9,528 bases of DNA from an uncultured Verrucomicrobiota bacterium (GCA_947174645.1 CAMWJR010000027.1:1-9528), one strand, 5' to 3'. Shown: positions 1 through 7,229, numbered from the stretch's first letter. Notes: generated by a model from the sequence alone, not told the origin. Numbers and translations: made by a program.

Positions 1-392
1 GCATTAAAGAGGCGACTAACTGCTGTTCCCGTGTTGACGACCTTTATCGCTCATTGCCCAAGGATTTCACAATTTTAAGCGGCAACGATAACATGACACT
101 CCCGTTTATGGCTTTGGGTGCTTGTGGCGTTATCAGTGCTTGTTCTAACGTTTTAGTTCGGGAGATGAAACAACTCGTCGACTTAGCGAATGCCGGAAAA
201 TTCCCAGAGGCGCGTGCGATTCATACGGCTCTTATTCCAAAAATGCGGTTGCTGTTCGAAGAGCCTAATCCGATCGTTATCAAGTATGTGCTCGCATCGC
301 AAAGGATTTTGCGTTCTGCTGAAGTCCGCTTGCCCTTGTATGTCGATGCCGAGGAGCGATTAGAGGAGATTGCTGCGGAATTCCATCATTAA
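1..392 (+). CDS. dapA: 4-hydroxy-tetrahydrodipicolinate synthase, C-terminal part (start lies before the window)
   Basis: DapA condenses pyruvate with aspartate semialdehyde, the first committed step to diaminopimelate and lysine, in the cytoplasm. The frame is open from base 3 to the TAA at 390-392, giving about 129 residues. It opens with IKEAT, where the lysine codon (6-8) should be the Schiff-base lysine that binds pyruvate; bases 1-2 are the end of the preceding glycine-like codon. The C-terminal half follows in family order: SRV, ILSGND, a glycine-rich MALGACGVISACSNV stretch that matches the usual MALGGxGVISVxSN, and the late NPI...VRLPL block. The TTG at 54 is internal, not a start, because homologous sequence continues upstream of it. 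The catalytic tyrosine and threonine of the N-terminal half are outside the window. The gene ends directly on the lgt start, so the two are very likely co-transcribed. Confidence 0.95.
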   Translation, partial: IKEATNCCSRVDDLYRSLPKDFTILSGNDNMTLPFMALGACGVISACSNVLVREMKQLVDLANAGKFPEARAIHTALIPKMRLLFEEPNPIVIKYVLASQRILRSAEVRLPLYVDAEERLEEIAAEFHH

Positions 393-1223
393 GTGCTGGG
401 TTATTGGAAAGTTGTGATTGATCCGTTTTGGGTCCATTTCCCGTCGGGTTGGGGTTTGGAGGGAATCCGCTGGTATGGGCTGTTTTATGTCGTCAATTTT
501 TTCCTCTTAGAGTTTTTTTTGCATCGCTATGCCCAGCGAAAGATTTCGCCGCTAGATACCGCCCAAAGCGATCGTCTATTGTTTATTTTCGCGCTAGGAG
601 CTGTCATTGGGGGACGTATTGGCTACTGCCTTTTTTATAATCTTGATCACTTCATTCAGGATCCGCTCATTGCCTTCCGTGTTTGGGCGGGCGGCATGGC
701 GAGCCATGGGGGTTTCCTTGGAGCTATTTTGGCGTTGTTTTATTTTGCGTGGCGTTACCACTGCGATGTATTTTGGATTGCGGACCTTTTTGCCGCCACC
801 ATTCCGCTATGTCTTGGTTTAGGGCGATTAGGCAACTTCATTAATTCAGAACTCGTCGGACGCGTTACAGAGGTCCCTTGGGGCGTTATCTTCCCCCGTG
901 TTGACCCCTTTGTTCGCCACCCATCGCAATTATATGAGGCTTTTCTTGAAGGATTTTCCCTCTTCATTGTTCTTCAAATTTTGCTTTATAGGCAGTACAG
1001 TACGACAAAATTGTGGGTATGGCGTTCTGGGACCATTAGCGGTATTTTTCTCATTGGATACGCGTTGATGCGGATCATTGGTGAGATGTTTCGAGAGCCT
1101 GATGCTCCGCTCATTTTTGGAATGACACGGGGACAGTATTACAGCCTCTACCTGTTTCTTTTAGGCGTTGTGTTGTTGTACCTACGTCGGCCGAAAACTT
1201 CAATATCTCCACGCGAGCCATAA
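393..1223 (+). CDS. lgt: Prolipoprotein diacylglyceryl transferase
   Basis: Lgt is an integral inner-membrane enzyme that moves diacylglycerol from phosphatidylglycerol to the lipobox cysteine of prolipoproteins. The 276-residue product has the family's usual length and several hydrophobic segments. Landmarks are GGRIGY (73-78), GGMASHGG (100-107) with the conserved histidine H105, GLGRLGNFIN (142-151) with R145 and N148 of the Lgt signature, HPSQLYEA (176-183), and RxxxExxR around 227-234. These correspond to the essential H103, R143 and N146 of the E. coli enzyme. The start is the GTG at 393, which follows the dapA stop without a gap (TAAGTG). No Shine-Dalgarno sequence is within normal reach: the nearest purine run, GAGGAG at 363-368, is 24 bases away. 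Translation therefore probably depends on ribosomes finishing dapA. leuS follows after 39 bases. Confidence 0.96.
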   Translation: MLGYWKVVIDPFWVHFPSGWGLEGIRWYGLFYVVNFFLLEFFLHRYAQRKISPLDTAQSDRLLFIFALGAVIGGRIGYCLFYNLDHFIQDPLIAFRVWAGGMASHGGFLGAILALFYFAWRYHCDVFWIADLFAATIPLCLGLGRLGNFINSELVGRVTEVPWGVIFPRVDPFVRHPSQLYEAFLEGFSLFIVLQILLYRQYSTTKLWVWRSGTISGIFLIGYALMRIIGEMFREPDAPLIFGMTRGQYYSLYLFLLGVVLLYLRRPKTSISPREP

Positions 1224-1262
1224 TAGGCTTGTCCTTTTCGCACAAAAGTTACGTTTTCATTC

Positions 1263-3824
1263 ATGGTTCAGGAGCGTGCGTCGTACGATTTTCAAAAAAT
1301 TGAGCCATTTTGGCAAAAAAAGTGGCTCGAGGAAAAGACTTTTTGCGCACAGGATGGCAATGGAGAAAAATATTATGCCCTAGATATGTTTCCCTATCCC
1401 TCAGGAGCAGGGTTACATATCGGCCATCCCGAGGGCTATACCGCGTCGGACATTTTAGCGCGCTATAAGTGGGCAAAGGGATATAACGTTTTGCACCCAA
1501 TGGGGTGGGATGCGTTTGGGCTCCCGGCAGAGCAACATGCGATCGCGACTGGTAAACACCCTTCGATTAATACGGCGGCAAACATCGATCGCTTCCGTGC
1601 TCAGATTCAATCGCTAGGGTTTGCAATTGATTGGGATCGCGAAGTCGACACGACGTCACCCGATTACTACCGATGGACGCAGTGGATCTTTTTGCAATTG
1701 TTTAAGCACGGTCTTGCGTATGTTGGTGATAAGCCGGTGTGGTGGTGCCCTGAGCTACGGGCAGTGCTGTCCAATGAAGAGGTTATTGATGGAAAATCAG
1801 AGCGCGGTGAGTTCCCTGTCGAGCGGCGTAATTTACGGCAGTGGGTTTTGCGAATTACCCGTTATGCTGACCGTCTCTTAGAGGGGCTCAACGATCTCGA
1901 TTGGCCGGATTCGACTAAGCGGCAACAGATTGAATGGATTGGGCGTTCGGAAGGCGCGGAGGTCGATTTTGAAGTTGTTGGATATCCTCAAGAAAAAATC
2001 TCGGTTTATACCACACGTCCAGACACGCTTTATGGGGCAACGTTTTTAGTCATTGCCCCGGAGCATCCATTGGCACCGAAAATTACGAGTGCAGAACAAC
2101 GGCAGGCAGTCGATGCTTATGCCGAGCAAACGAAGCATAAGAGCGATTTGGAGCGCACGGGCCTCGCTAAAGATAAAACCGGTGTGTTCTCGGGAAGCTA
2201 CGCATGCAATCCGTTGAATGGTCGCGAAATTCCGATTTGGATCGCCGATTATGTTTTGATTTCCTATGGCACGGGAGCGATTATGGCGGTACCGGCACAT
2301 GATGAGCGCGATTACGCCTTCGCCAAGGAATTTCATTTGCCCATTATCCCGGTCATTCAACCTGAAGATCCGAGCCAAGCGCCTAAAAATCAGGCCTACA
2401 TTGCAGAGGGTGTGATGATCAATTCCGGGCCTTGTAACGGTCTCACGAGCGAGGAGGCAAAAAAGAAGGTAATTGAGATTTTAGAGGAACAGGGTTGCGG
2501 ACATCGCGCGATCCAATATAAGCTCCGCGATTGGCTGTTTTCTCGTCAACGTTATTGGGGCGAACCGATTCCGATTTTGTGGATTGAGCGCGCAGCGTAT
2601 GATCAGGCGCTCCAGAGCGGGAAGGCGTATTTTAAGGATGACGTTCCTCAAGAAGCGGTTAGTTACACGAAAGATGGTATCGAGTGGTGCGCGATCCCGG
2701 TACCATGGGATCAGTTGCCGCTCAAGCTGCCCGAGGTGACATCATATCTACCATCAGACAGCGGTGAAAGTCCGTTAGCGAATGCCCAGGATTGGCTCCA
2801 TGTCTATGTTGATCTGCATACCGGTGCGATCTCGCAAAATCCCGGCGAGAGAGAAGTACCGGCAACACGTGAGACCAATACAATGCCTCAGTGGGCCGGT
2901 TCATGCTGGTACTACTTGCGCTATCTTTCACCTCATGAAGAAGCGGCACTAGTTGATCCAGAGGCGGAAGCTTATTGGGAGTGTCCAGATTTTTACATCG
3001 GTGGTGCCGAGCATGCTGTGTTGCACTTACTTTATGCACGGTTTTGGCATCAGTTTTTGTACGATATTGGTGCAATCAAAGCTTCGAAGGAGCCCTTTCC
3101 AAAACTCTATCATCAAGGGATTATTTTAGGGAGCGATGGTAGCAAGATGTCGAAGAGTCGAGGTAATGTCATCAATCCGGATGATATCGTCCAACAGTAC
3201 GGTGCGGACTCTCTGCGCCTTTATGAAATGTTTTTGGGGCCACTGAACGCGATGAAGCCGTGGAGCGAGCGCGGTATTGAGGGTGTTCACCGCTTTTTGA
3301 AAAAAGTATGGGCGATGTACATTGATGTAAATGGGGAAACAAAGCCATTTATCGATGTTCCAGTGCCTGAAGTTGAGCAAAGTATCAATGAGACGATCGA
3401 GAAAGTGACAAACGATATCGAGATGCTCCAGTTCAATACGGCAATTTCACAGATGATGATTTTTGTTAACAACGCGAAAAACTGTGGATTGACCCGGGAC
3501 CAAGGAAAGCAATTTCTCCAACTCTTAGCACCGTTTGCACCCCATATTGCAGAAGAGCTATGGTATCGCATCGGTGAGCCATTTTCGATCGCACATGTAC
3601 CGTGGCCAGTTGCTAAGACGGTAGAAAAATCCTCAATGCAAAAAATTGTTGTCCAGATCAACGGTAAGGTGCGTGGTGAACTGGAGGTTCCTTCTGGAAC
3701 AGGGCAAGCGGCGGTCGAAGAAAAGGCGCAGGCACTATCTAAAATCGAACCCTATCTCCGCGATCGTAAAATCATCAAGAGGATCTATGTTCCTGGAAAA
3801 ATTCTCAACATCGTCGTTGAGTAA
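1263..3824 (+). CDS. leuS: Leucine--tRNA ligase (LeuRS)
   Basis: This class I synthetase charges tRNA-Leu and edits mischarged products. At 853 residues it is complete. The catalytic domain has HIGH at 52-55 and KMSKS at 628-632. The CP1 editing domain has the threonine-rich TTRPDT at 250-255, and GTGAIMAVPAHDERD from 336, with D347 matching the editing aspartate of E. coli LeuRS, so proofreading looks intact. The zinc-binding cysteines some LeuRS carry after WCP (161-163) are absent. QGIILGSDG runs straight into KMSKS, so the roughly 50-residue leucine-specific domain of the E. coli enzyme is missing, as in Bacillus-type LeuRS. Length is instead gained by an insertion at about 445-530, between RQRYWGEPIPI and the RETNTMP block. 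The C-terminal tRNA-binding domain (VVQINGKVRG) is present. The ATG at 1263 has no clear Shine-Dalgarno sequence. It is probably the last gene of a dapA-lgt-leuS unit. Confidence 0.98.
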   Translation: MVQERASYDFQKIEPFWQKKWLEEKTFCAQDGNGEKYYALDMFPYPSGAGLHIGHPEGYTASDILARYKWAKGYNVLHPMGWDAFGLPAEQHAIATGKHPSINTAANIDRFRAQIQSLGFAIDWDREVDTTSPDYYRWTQWIFLQLFKHGLAYVGDKPVWWCPELRAVLSNEEVIDGKSERGEFPVERRNLRQWVLRITRYADRLLEGLNDLDWPDSTKRQQIEWIGRSEGAEVDFEVVGYPQEKISVYTTRPDTLYGATFLVIAPEHPLAPKITSAEQRQAVDAYAEQTKHKSDLERTGLAKDKTGVFSGSYACNPLNGREIPIWIADYVLISYGTGAIMAVPAHDERDYAFAKEFHLPIIPVIQPEDPSQAPKNQAYIAEGVMINSGPCNGLTSEEAKKKVIEILEEQGCGHRAIQYKLRDWLFSRQRYWGEPIPILWIERAAYDQALQSGKAYFKDDVPQEAVSYTKDGIEWCAIPVPWDQLPLKLPEVTSYLPSDSGESPLANAQDWLHVYVDLHTGAISQNPGEREVPATRETNTMPQWAGSCWYYLRYLSPHEEAALVDPEAEAYWECPDFYIGGAEHAVLHLLYARFWHQFLYDIGAIKASKEPFPKLYHQGIILGSDGSKMSKSRGNVINPDDIVQQYGADSLRLYEMFLGPLNAMKPWSERGIEGVHRFLKKVWAMYIDVNGETKPFIDVPVPEVEQSINETIEKVTNDIEMLQFNTAISQMMIFVNNAKNCGLTRDQGKQFLQLLAPFAPHIAEELWYRIGEPFSIAHVPWPVAKTVEKSSMQKIVVQINGKVRGELEVPSGTGQAAVEEKAQALSKIEPYLRDRKIIKRIYVPGKILNIVVE

Positions 3825-3832
3825 CGGTAATA

Positions 3833-3865
3833 AAAAGGGCCCTCAAAAGAGGACCTTTTATTTTT
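3833..3865. terminator. Rho-independent terminator, probably bidirectional
   Basis: AAAAGG (3833-3838) pairs with CCTTTT (3854-3859), and CCTC (3841-3844) pairs with GAGG (3849-3852) around an AAAA loop. A small internal mismatch (GC opposite A) separates the two stem parts. On the plus strand the stem is followed by ATTTTT, only nine bases after the leuS stop. On the minus strand the mirrored stem is followed by a T-rich run just past the end of hpf. It can therefore serve both convergent genes. Confidence 0.82.
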
Positions 3866-3881
3866 GAAAAATTAAATTGTT

Positions 3882-4178
3882 CTACTTTTTGATACGCTCA
3901 CTCAACTGGCGGTCAAGTTTTTGGATGAGTAGATCGATGGATTTGTAGAGATCGTCACTCGCAGAGGACGCAATGATATCGGGACCTTGAATTTCAATAT
4001 GCCCTTTGGCAACAAATTCTGTCGCAGGATCTTTTGTCGTTACGTGCTCGAGGTCGAAACGGATACGGATAATCCGTTCATCGCGACGGTAGAGCTTTTC
4101 GGCTTTTTCCGTAACGATTTGTTTTAGTGCCTCGGTGAGGTCGAGATGCACCCCAGAGATAATGATGTCTCTATCCAT
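3882..4178 (-). CDS. hpf: Ribosome hibernation-promoting factor, short form (HPF/RaiA family)
   Basis: Proteins of this family bind in the decoding region of the 30S subunit and silence or store ribosomes when growth slows. The 98-residue product covers the whole HPF/YfiA fold: an N-terminal IIISGVHLDLTEALK strand-helix, an IRIRFDLEHV strand, FVAKGHIEIQGPD, and the closing DDLYKSIDLLIQKLDRQL helix. It ends there, so it is the short form, without the C-terminal dimerisation domain of long HPF (about 180 residues). The ATG at 4178 is chosen because the fold begins directly after it. An ATG at 4199 would add only seven residues, and the open frame extending to 4463 lies antisense to the ABC gene. 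The Shine-Dalgarno sequence is weak at best (AGGCG about eight bases upstream). It stands alone, convergent with leuS and divergent from the ABC ATPase gene. I could not tell from sequence whether stress or stationary phase controls it. Confidence 0.92.
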   Translation of the reverse strand: MDRDIIISGVHLDLTEALKQIVTEKAEKLYRRDERIIRIRFDLEHVTTKDPATEFVAKGHIEIQGPDIIASSASDDLYKSIDLLIQKLDRQLSERIKK

Positions 4179-4248
4179 AAATTCGCCTATTGGGCGCATC
4201 CTAAAGGGCTCGACTTTTTTGCAACCCTTTATATCAATTGCTGGTGGA
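4179..4248. promoter_or_regulatory. Divergent intergenic region with a 7-bp inverted repeat
   Basis: This 70-bp gap lies between the starts of hpf (leftward) and the ABC ATPase (rightward) and should hold promoters for both. It contains TAAAGGG (4202-4208) and its exact reverse complement CCCTTTA (4225-4231), 16 bases apart around a T6 run. That arrangement could be an operator or a small RNA hairpin. Only poor sigma-70-like hexamers are visible, for example TTGCAA with TAGGAT at 15-bp spacing on the minus strand, so I do not assign a specific promoter. AAAGGG (4203-4208) could also be the ribosome-binding site of a TTG start at 4219. Confidence 0.4.
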
Positions 4249-5022
4249 ATGCCGGGTCCTCTACTTTCAGTTCGTGAGCTTAGTATACGATTTAGAGATG
4301 TAGCGCAGCCGACGGTATCAGGGATCAGCTTCGATCTTTTTCCGAAAAAAACGTTAGCGCTCGTTGGGGGGAGCGGAAGTGGAAAAACACTCATTGCGAC
4401 GAACTTGGTACGTCTATCTGACAATGTCGAAATCTCGGGAAAAATTCTCTTCAAGGGGCGCAATGTTTTAAATTTTTCCCCAAAAGATCTCGAGCAGTTG
4501 CGGCGCTGCGACCTGGCATATATTTTCCAAGAGCCCGCGTTGGCCCTGAATCCATCGTTAACGATTGGATATCAGTTGCGCGAAATCGTACAGGAGAAGG
4601 GGGCTGAGAAAAAGATGCAAACGATCTTGGAACATGTTGGATTTCAGGATATTTCGAGAATTTTACGTGCCTATCCGCACGAGCTCAGCGGAGGGATGCA
4701 ACAGCGCGCGATGATTGCCCTGGCGTTAGTGAATAAACCCAAAATTCTCATCGCTGACGAGCCAACAACGGCGCTCGACGTTGTTTTACAAAAACAGATC
4801 CTCGATCTTATCCGTCGACTTCAACAGGATTTGGGTTTTGCATTGTTGTTGATTACCCATGATTTCGCACTCCTGCCTTCGCTTGCCGATGAAGTATGCG
4901 TAATTAACGCCGGAAAAATTATCGAACAAGGAACGCCGCAAGAAATTCTCAAACACCCGCAACAGGCCTATACCAGGAGCCTCGTCGAATCGATCTTTAC
5001 GCTCCCGCGTGTTGTTTCATAA
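4249..5022 (+). CDS. ABC transporter ATP-binding protein, OppD/DppD/NikD-like (substrate unknown)
   Basis: This is a 257-residue nucleotide-binding subunit. All catalytic motifs are present: Walker A GGSGSGKT (40-47), Q-loop IFQEP with Q94, signature LSGGMQQR (146-153), Walker B ILIADEP (166-172), D-loop TALD, and H-loop ITHD with H204. NPSLTIG after the Q-loop and HPQQAYTRSL near the end resemble the peptide/nickel importer ATPases (OppD, DppD, NikD, YejF N-half). Compared with OppD (over 320 residues), it ends before the cysteine-containing oligo_HPY tail; NikD has a similar short length. No permease, binding protein or OppF partner is next to it, so the substrate cannot be named. I chose the ATG at 4249 because the fold starts at LLSVRELSIRF. 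GGTGGA lies too close to that ATG for normal use, so TTG 4219 is an alternative. Its end overlaps rsmI tail-to-tail by six bases. Confidence 0.9.
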   Translation: MPGPLLSVRELSIRFRDVAQPTVSGISFDLFPKKTLALVGGSGSGKTLIATNLVRLSDNVEISGKILFKGRNVLNFSPKDLEQLRRCDLAYIFQEPALALNPSLTIGYQLREIVQEKGAEKKMQTILEHVGFQDISRILRAYPHELSGGMQQRAMIALALVNKPKILIADEPTTALDVVLQKQILDLIRRLQQDLGFALLLITHDFALLPSLADEVCVINAGKIIEQGTPQEILKHPQQAYTRSLVESIFTLPRVVS

Positions 5023-5700
5023 AACAAACTCCGGTGGCGCGGTAAGAACGACGAATTCTCCTTTGCATGGAGGAAGTTGTGACAAAAGGTCGCCGACGGT
5101 TCCCGTTAAGATGGTTTCGTGTAGTTTGGTGAGTTCTTTAGCGATTGAAATAACGCGCTGGGGCCCCATAACGTGCGCGATGTCTTGTAAAAATGCTTCG
5201 ATGCGGTAACAGGATTCGTAAAAGATGAGCGTTGCTTCGAAATGCCGGAATTCTTCGAGCAATTGGAGACGCGCATGTTGTTTATGCCCCGGAAAACCTA
5301 AAAATAAAAAGCGATTTGTGGGCAACCCCGAGGCCGAGAGCGCAGTGATCGCAGCATTAGGTCCCGGAATCGGAACGACGGGAATGTGAATTTTTTGGCA
5401 CTCACGGACAATACGGAATCCCGGATCACTGATCGTCGGTGTTCCTGCGTCACAGACCACGGCGAGATTTTTCCCATCGCGTAATTTTTGTACCAGATTG
5501 GCAACCTGTGTAGTTTCGTTGAGATCGTGATAGGCGATGAGATGGGCCGTAACGCCGATATTTTGGAAAACTTTTTTGGAAACACGCGTATCCTCGCATG
5601 CGATCGTCGTACAGTACCGCAACGTTTCGGCTACTCGGGGGGAAAGGTCGTTGAGATTCCCAATTGGTGTCGCAATAACAAAAAGCGTTCCAGTAGCCAT
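5017..5700 (-). CDS. rsmI: 16S rRNA (cytidine(1402)-2'-O)-methyltransferase RsmI
   Basis: RsmI methylates the ribose 2'-OH of C1402 in the decoding centre of 16S rRNA, using S-adenosylmethionine. The 227-residue product has the tetrapyrrole-methylase fold and the RsmI landmarks in order: VIATPIGNLNDLSPR (8-22), ACEDTR (34-39), VCDAGTPTISDPG (82-94), PIPGPNAAITALSASGLP (110-127), FLFLGFPG (131-138), IFYES (159-163) and KGEFV (213-217). It stops soon after KGEFV, so the C-terminal helix-turn-helix extension of the 286-residue E. coli protein is absent. The ATG at 5700 abuts the cdsA stop (5703-5701) with no gap and no Shine-Dalgarno sequence, which suggests translational coupling. It is the last gene of the leftward series, and its TGA (5019-5017) lies across the ABC stop codon. 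Confidence 0.95.
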   Translation of the reverse strand: MATGTLFVIATPIGNLNDLSPRVAETLRYCTTIACEDTRVSKKVFQNIGVTAHLIAYHDLNETTQVANLVQKLRDGKNLAVVCDAGTPTISDPGFRIVRECQKIHIPVVPIPGPNAAITALSASGLPTNRFLFLGFPGHKQHARLQLLEEFRHFEATLIFYESCYRIEAFLQDIAHVMGPQRVISIAKELTKLHETILTGTVGDLLSQLPPCKGEFVVLTAPPEFVL

Positions 5701-6549
5701 TTAACAGAGTACAAAAGTTTTAATAAGAATAACTCCAAGTGGCAACGTTAGGACAAGGCTGTCGGTGAGGTCAAAGATACCGCCAATGCCTGGGATCGAA
5801 TGCCCTGAATCTTTTACGTTAGCGAGACGCTTGAGTCCCGATTCGACGAGGTCAGAAATAAGGGAAAAAAACGATAGGATTGCTGCGACGATAATGGTCG
5901 CTGTCAGCGTAAAATCGTTTGGCCAAAGGTGACCGGAACAGTATCTGAAAATCACGCCAGCAGCGATGGAAAAGATCAACGATCCCAATAGTCCTTCGTA
6001 AGTTTTTTTCGGGCTAAATGCGGGTGCGATGTGATGTTTTCCGAAAAGACAACCGATGAGTAATCCGCCGACATCGGCGCATTTAACGACGACAATCATC
6101 CACATAACCAATAAGGTTGCAACGCTTTCAGAGCTATAGTAGAGTGGGCCATTTTTAATGAATTCGATCGGTAATGCAAATAAAACGGGTATGTAAACAA
6201 AACCAAAAAGCGTTGGAATGAGGGATTTTAAAATTGCCTCAGGAGTTTGTTTGAGAGTGATTGTTGTCGAGTATAGGACCAGAAGGAGGGTAATTGCGGC
6301 GACGGCGGAATTGATCGTGCTCAGTCCAACGGGTTGCGCGTAAACGTGGAGCAAAAAGAACGTTCCAAACAAAGTTGCCGTGTATTTGTACGGGCGGTTT
6401 CCCATTTGCTCCACGAGCTGGTAGAACTCGTATTGGGTAAGCGAGGCGGCAAAAATGAGGAGAAAAACGCCACCCGGTGTTCCCAAAATCGCTAAAACAG
6501 CGCCAATCAAGCTCCACAAAAAAATTGTACTCAAAGTGCGTCGGATCAT
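5701..6549 (-). CDS. cdsA: Phosphatidate cytidylyltransferase (CDP-diacylglycerol synthase)
   Basis: CdsA joins CTP and phosphatidic acid to give CDP-diacylglycerol, the precursor of all bacterial phospholipids, in the cytoplasmic membrane. The 282-residue product is hydrophobic throughout, with multiple membrane segments. The C-terminal half carries VVKCADVGG (153-162), FGKHHIAP (169-176), SPKKTYEG (179-186), and the CDS signature region from S237: LKR (239-241), VKDSG (245-249), PGIGG (253-257), DLTD (260-263). The signature deviates from the classical consensus: the histidine of HGG is I255 and the arginine of DR is L261. The magnesium-binding-type acidic residues D247, D260 and D263 remain, so I expect an active enzyme. 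The ATG overlaps the uppS stop as ATGA (6549-6546), the usual uppS-cdsA coupling. rsmI follows directly, where dxr or rseP is common in other genomes. Confidence 0.94.
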   Translation of the reverse strand: MIRRTLSTIFLWSLIGAVLAILGTPGGVFLLIFAASLTQYEFYQLVEQMGNRPYKYTATLFGTFFLLHVYAQPVGLSTINSAVAAITLLLVLYSTTITLKQTPEAILKSLIPTLFGFVYIPVLFALPIEFIKNGPLYYSSESVATLLVMWMIVVVKCADVGGLLIGCLFGKHHIAPAFSPKKTYEGLLGSLIFSIAAGVIFRYCSGHLWPNDFTLTATIIVAAILSFFSLISDLVESGLKRLANVKDSGHSIPGIGGIFDLTDSLVLTLPLGVILIKTFVLC

Positions 6550-7229
6550 TGTCCAAAATTCCGTTGTCGGTGTTGATATTCTAAAAGTGCGGCCTCAAAA
6601 TCCTGTGACGAGAAATCGGGCCACCCCTGTTGAAGGAAAATAATTTCGGCATAAGCCGATTGTAACAGTAGAAAGTTACTCAAGCGCTGCTCTCCGGAAG
6701 TGCGAATCACCAAGTCGACATCGGGGAGTCCGCGAGTATCCAATTTTTCCCTTAATAACTCCCAAGTAATGTGTTCTTTTTCTAATTCTGTCAGTGACGC
6801 GATGGTTCGAATCAGTTCGTCGCGGCTGCCGTAGTTGATCGCAATCACAACGGTCAGCGCGTCGTTAGAGGCTGAAGCATTTTCCAGCGCTTGCATTTTC
6901 TCCTGTAACGTTGGGTTTAACACCGTCCGATTTCCAATAAACCGTATACGAATGGCATAACCTTGGATCCACCGACGAAAATGTTCAATAGAACGCCGAA
7001 AGAGGCCCATAAGGTAATTGATTTCAGCGGCGGAACGTTTCCAATTCTCTGTCGAAAATGCAAAAAACGAAAGATAGGGGATTTTATGACGGAGCGCAGC
7101 TTGTACGGCCTGAGTAACGGCATGAACCCCACGGCGATGGCCGAAAAACGTCGGTAGATGGTGCTGCTGTGCCCACCGGCGATTGCCGTCCATAATGATC
7201 GCGATATGTTTGGGGTTAGCCGGGTCCAT
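6546..7229 (-). CDS. uppS: Isoprenyl transferase / undecaprenyl diphosphate synthase
   Basis: This cis-prenyltransferase extends farnesyl diphosphate with isopentenyl units to make the C55 lipid carrier for peptidoglycan and other wall polymers. From the ATG at 7229 the product is 227 residues. IAIIMDGNRRWA (9-20) contains the catalytic-site aspartate D14 with G15 and N16. FGHRRG (29-34), FAFSTENWKR, and the late IRTSGEQRLSNFLL / YAEIIF blocks complete the family set. Residue choice at FLLLQ replaces the common FLLWQ tryptophan with leucine. I chose ATG 7229 because the fold starts eight residues later and GAAGAAG precedes it. An in-frame TTG at 7280, two bases after the yidD stop, would give 244 residues and cannot be excluded. 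Downstream it is coupled to cdsA by a four-base ATGA overlap. Confidence 0.93.
   Translation of the reverse strand: MDPANPKHIAIIMDGNRRWAQQHHLPTFFGHRRGVHAVTQAVQAALRHKIPYLSFFAFSTENWKRSAAEINYLMGLFRRSIEHFRRWIQGYAIRIRFIGNRTVLNPTLQEKMQALENASASNDALTVVIAINYGSRDELIRTIASLTELEKEHITWELLREKLDTRGLPDVDLVIRTSGEQRLSNFLLLQSAYAEIIFLQQGWPDFSSQDFEAALLEYQHRQRNFGQ

Noticed and set aside
428..967. Overlapping open frames on both strands inside lgt
   Set aside because: They have no domain content, and lgt is unambiguous in its own frame.
1242..1249. ACAAAAGT octamer upstream of leuS, also seen before ffh (8823-8830, minus strand)
   Set aside because: Distances to the start codons differ (13 and 3 bases), and the other copy near rsmI (5711-5718) is in the opposite orientation inside cdsA. 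It is most likely chance in AT-rich leaders.
2046..3661. Long open frames antisense to leuS
   Set aside because: They lack recognisable domains and lie wholly inside a gene with strong family motifs; they are shadows of its codon structure.
4135..4248. N-terminal extension of the ABC ATPase back to 4135
   Set aside because: It would overlap the hpf coding region and precedes the first conserved strand by some 40 residues with no domain content. Only TTG 4219 is a plausible alternative.
4179..4463. Extension of the hpf reading frame upstream to 4463 (193 residues in total)
   Set aside because: The added 95 residues have no HPF similarity and lie antisense to the ABC gene start. The HPF fold begins exactly at ATG 4178.
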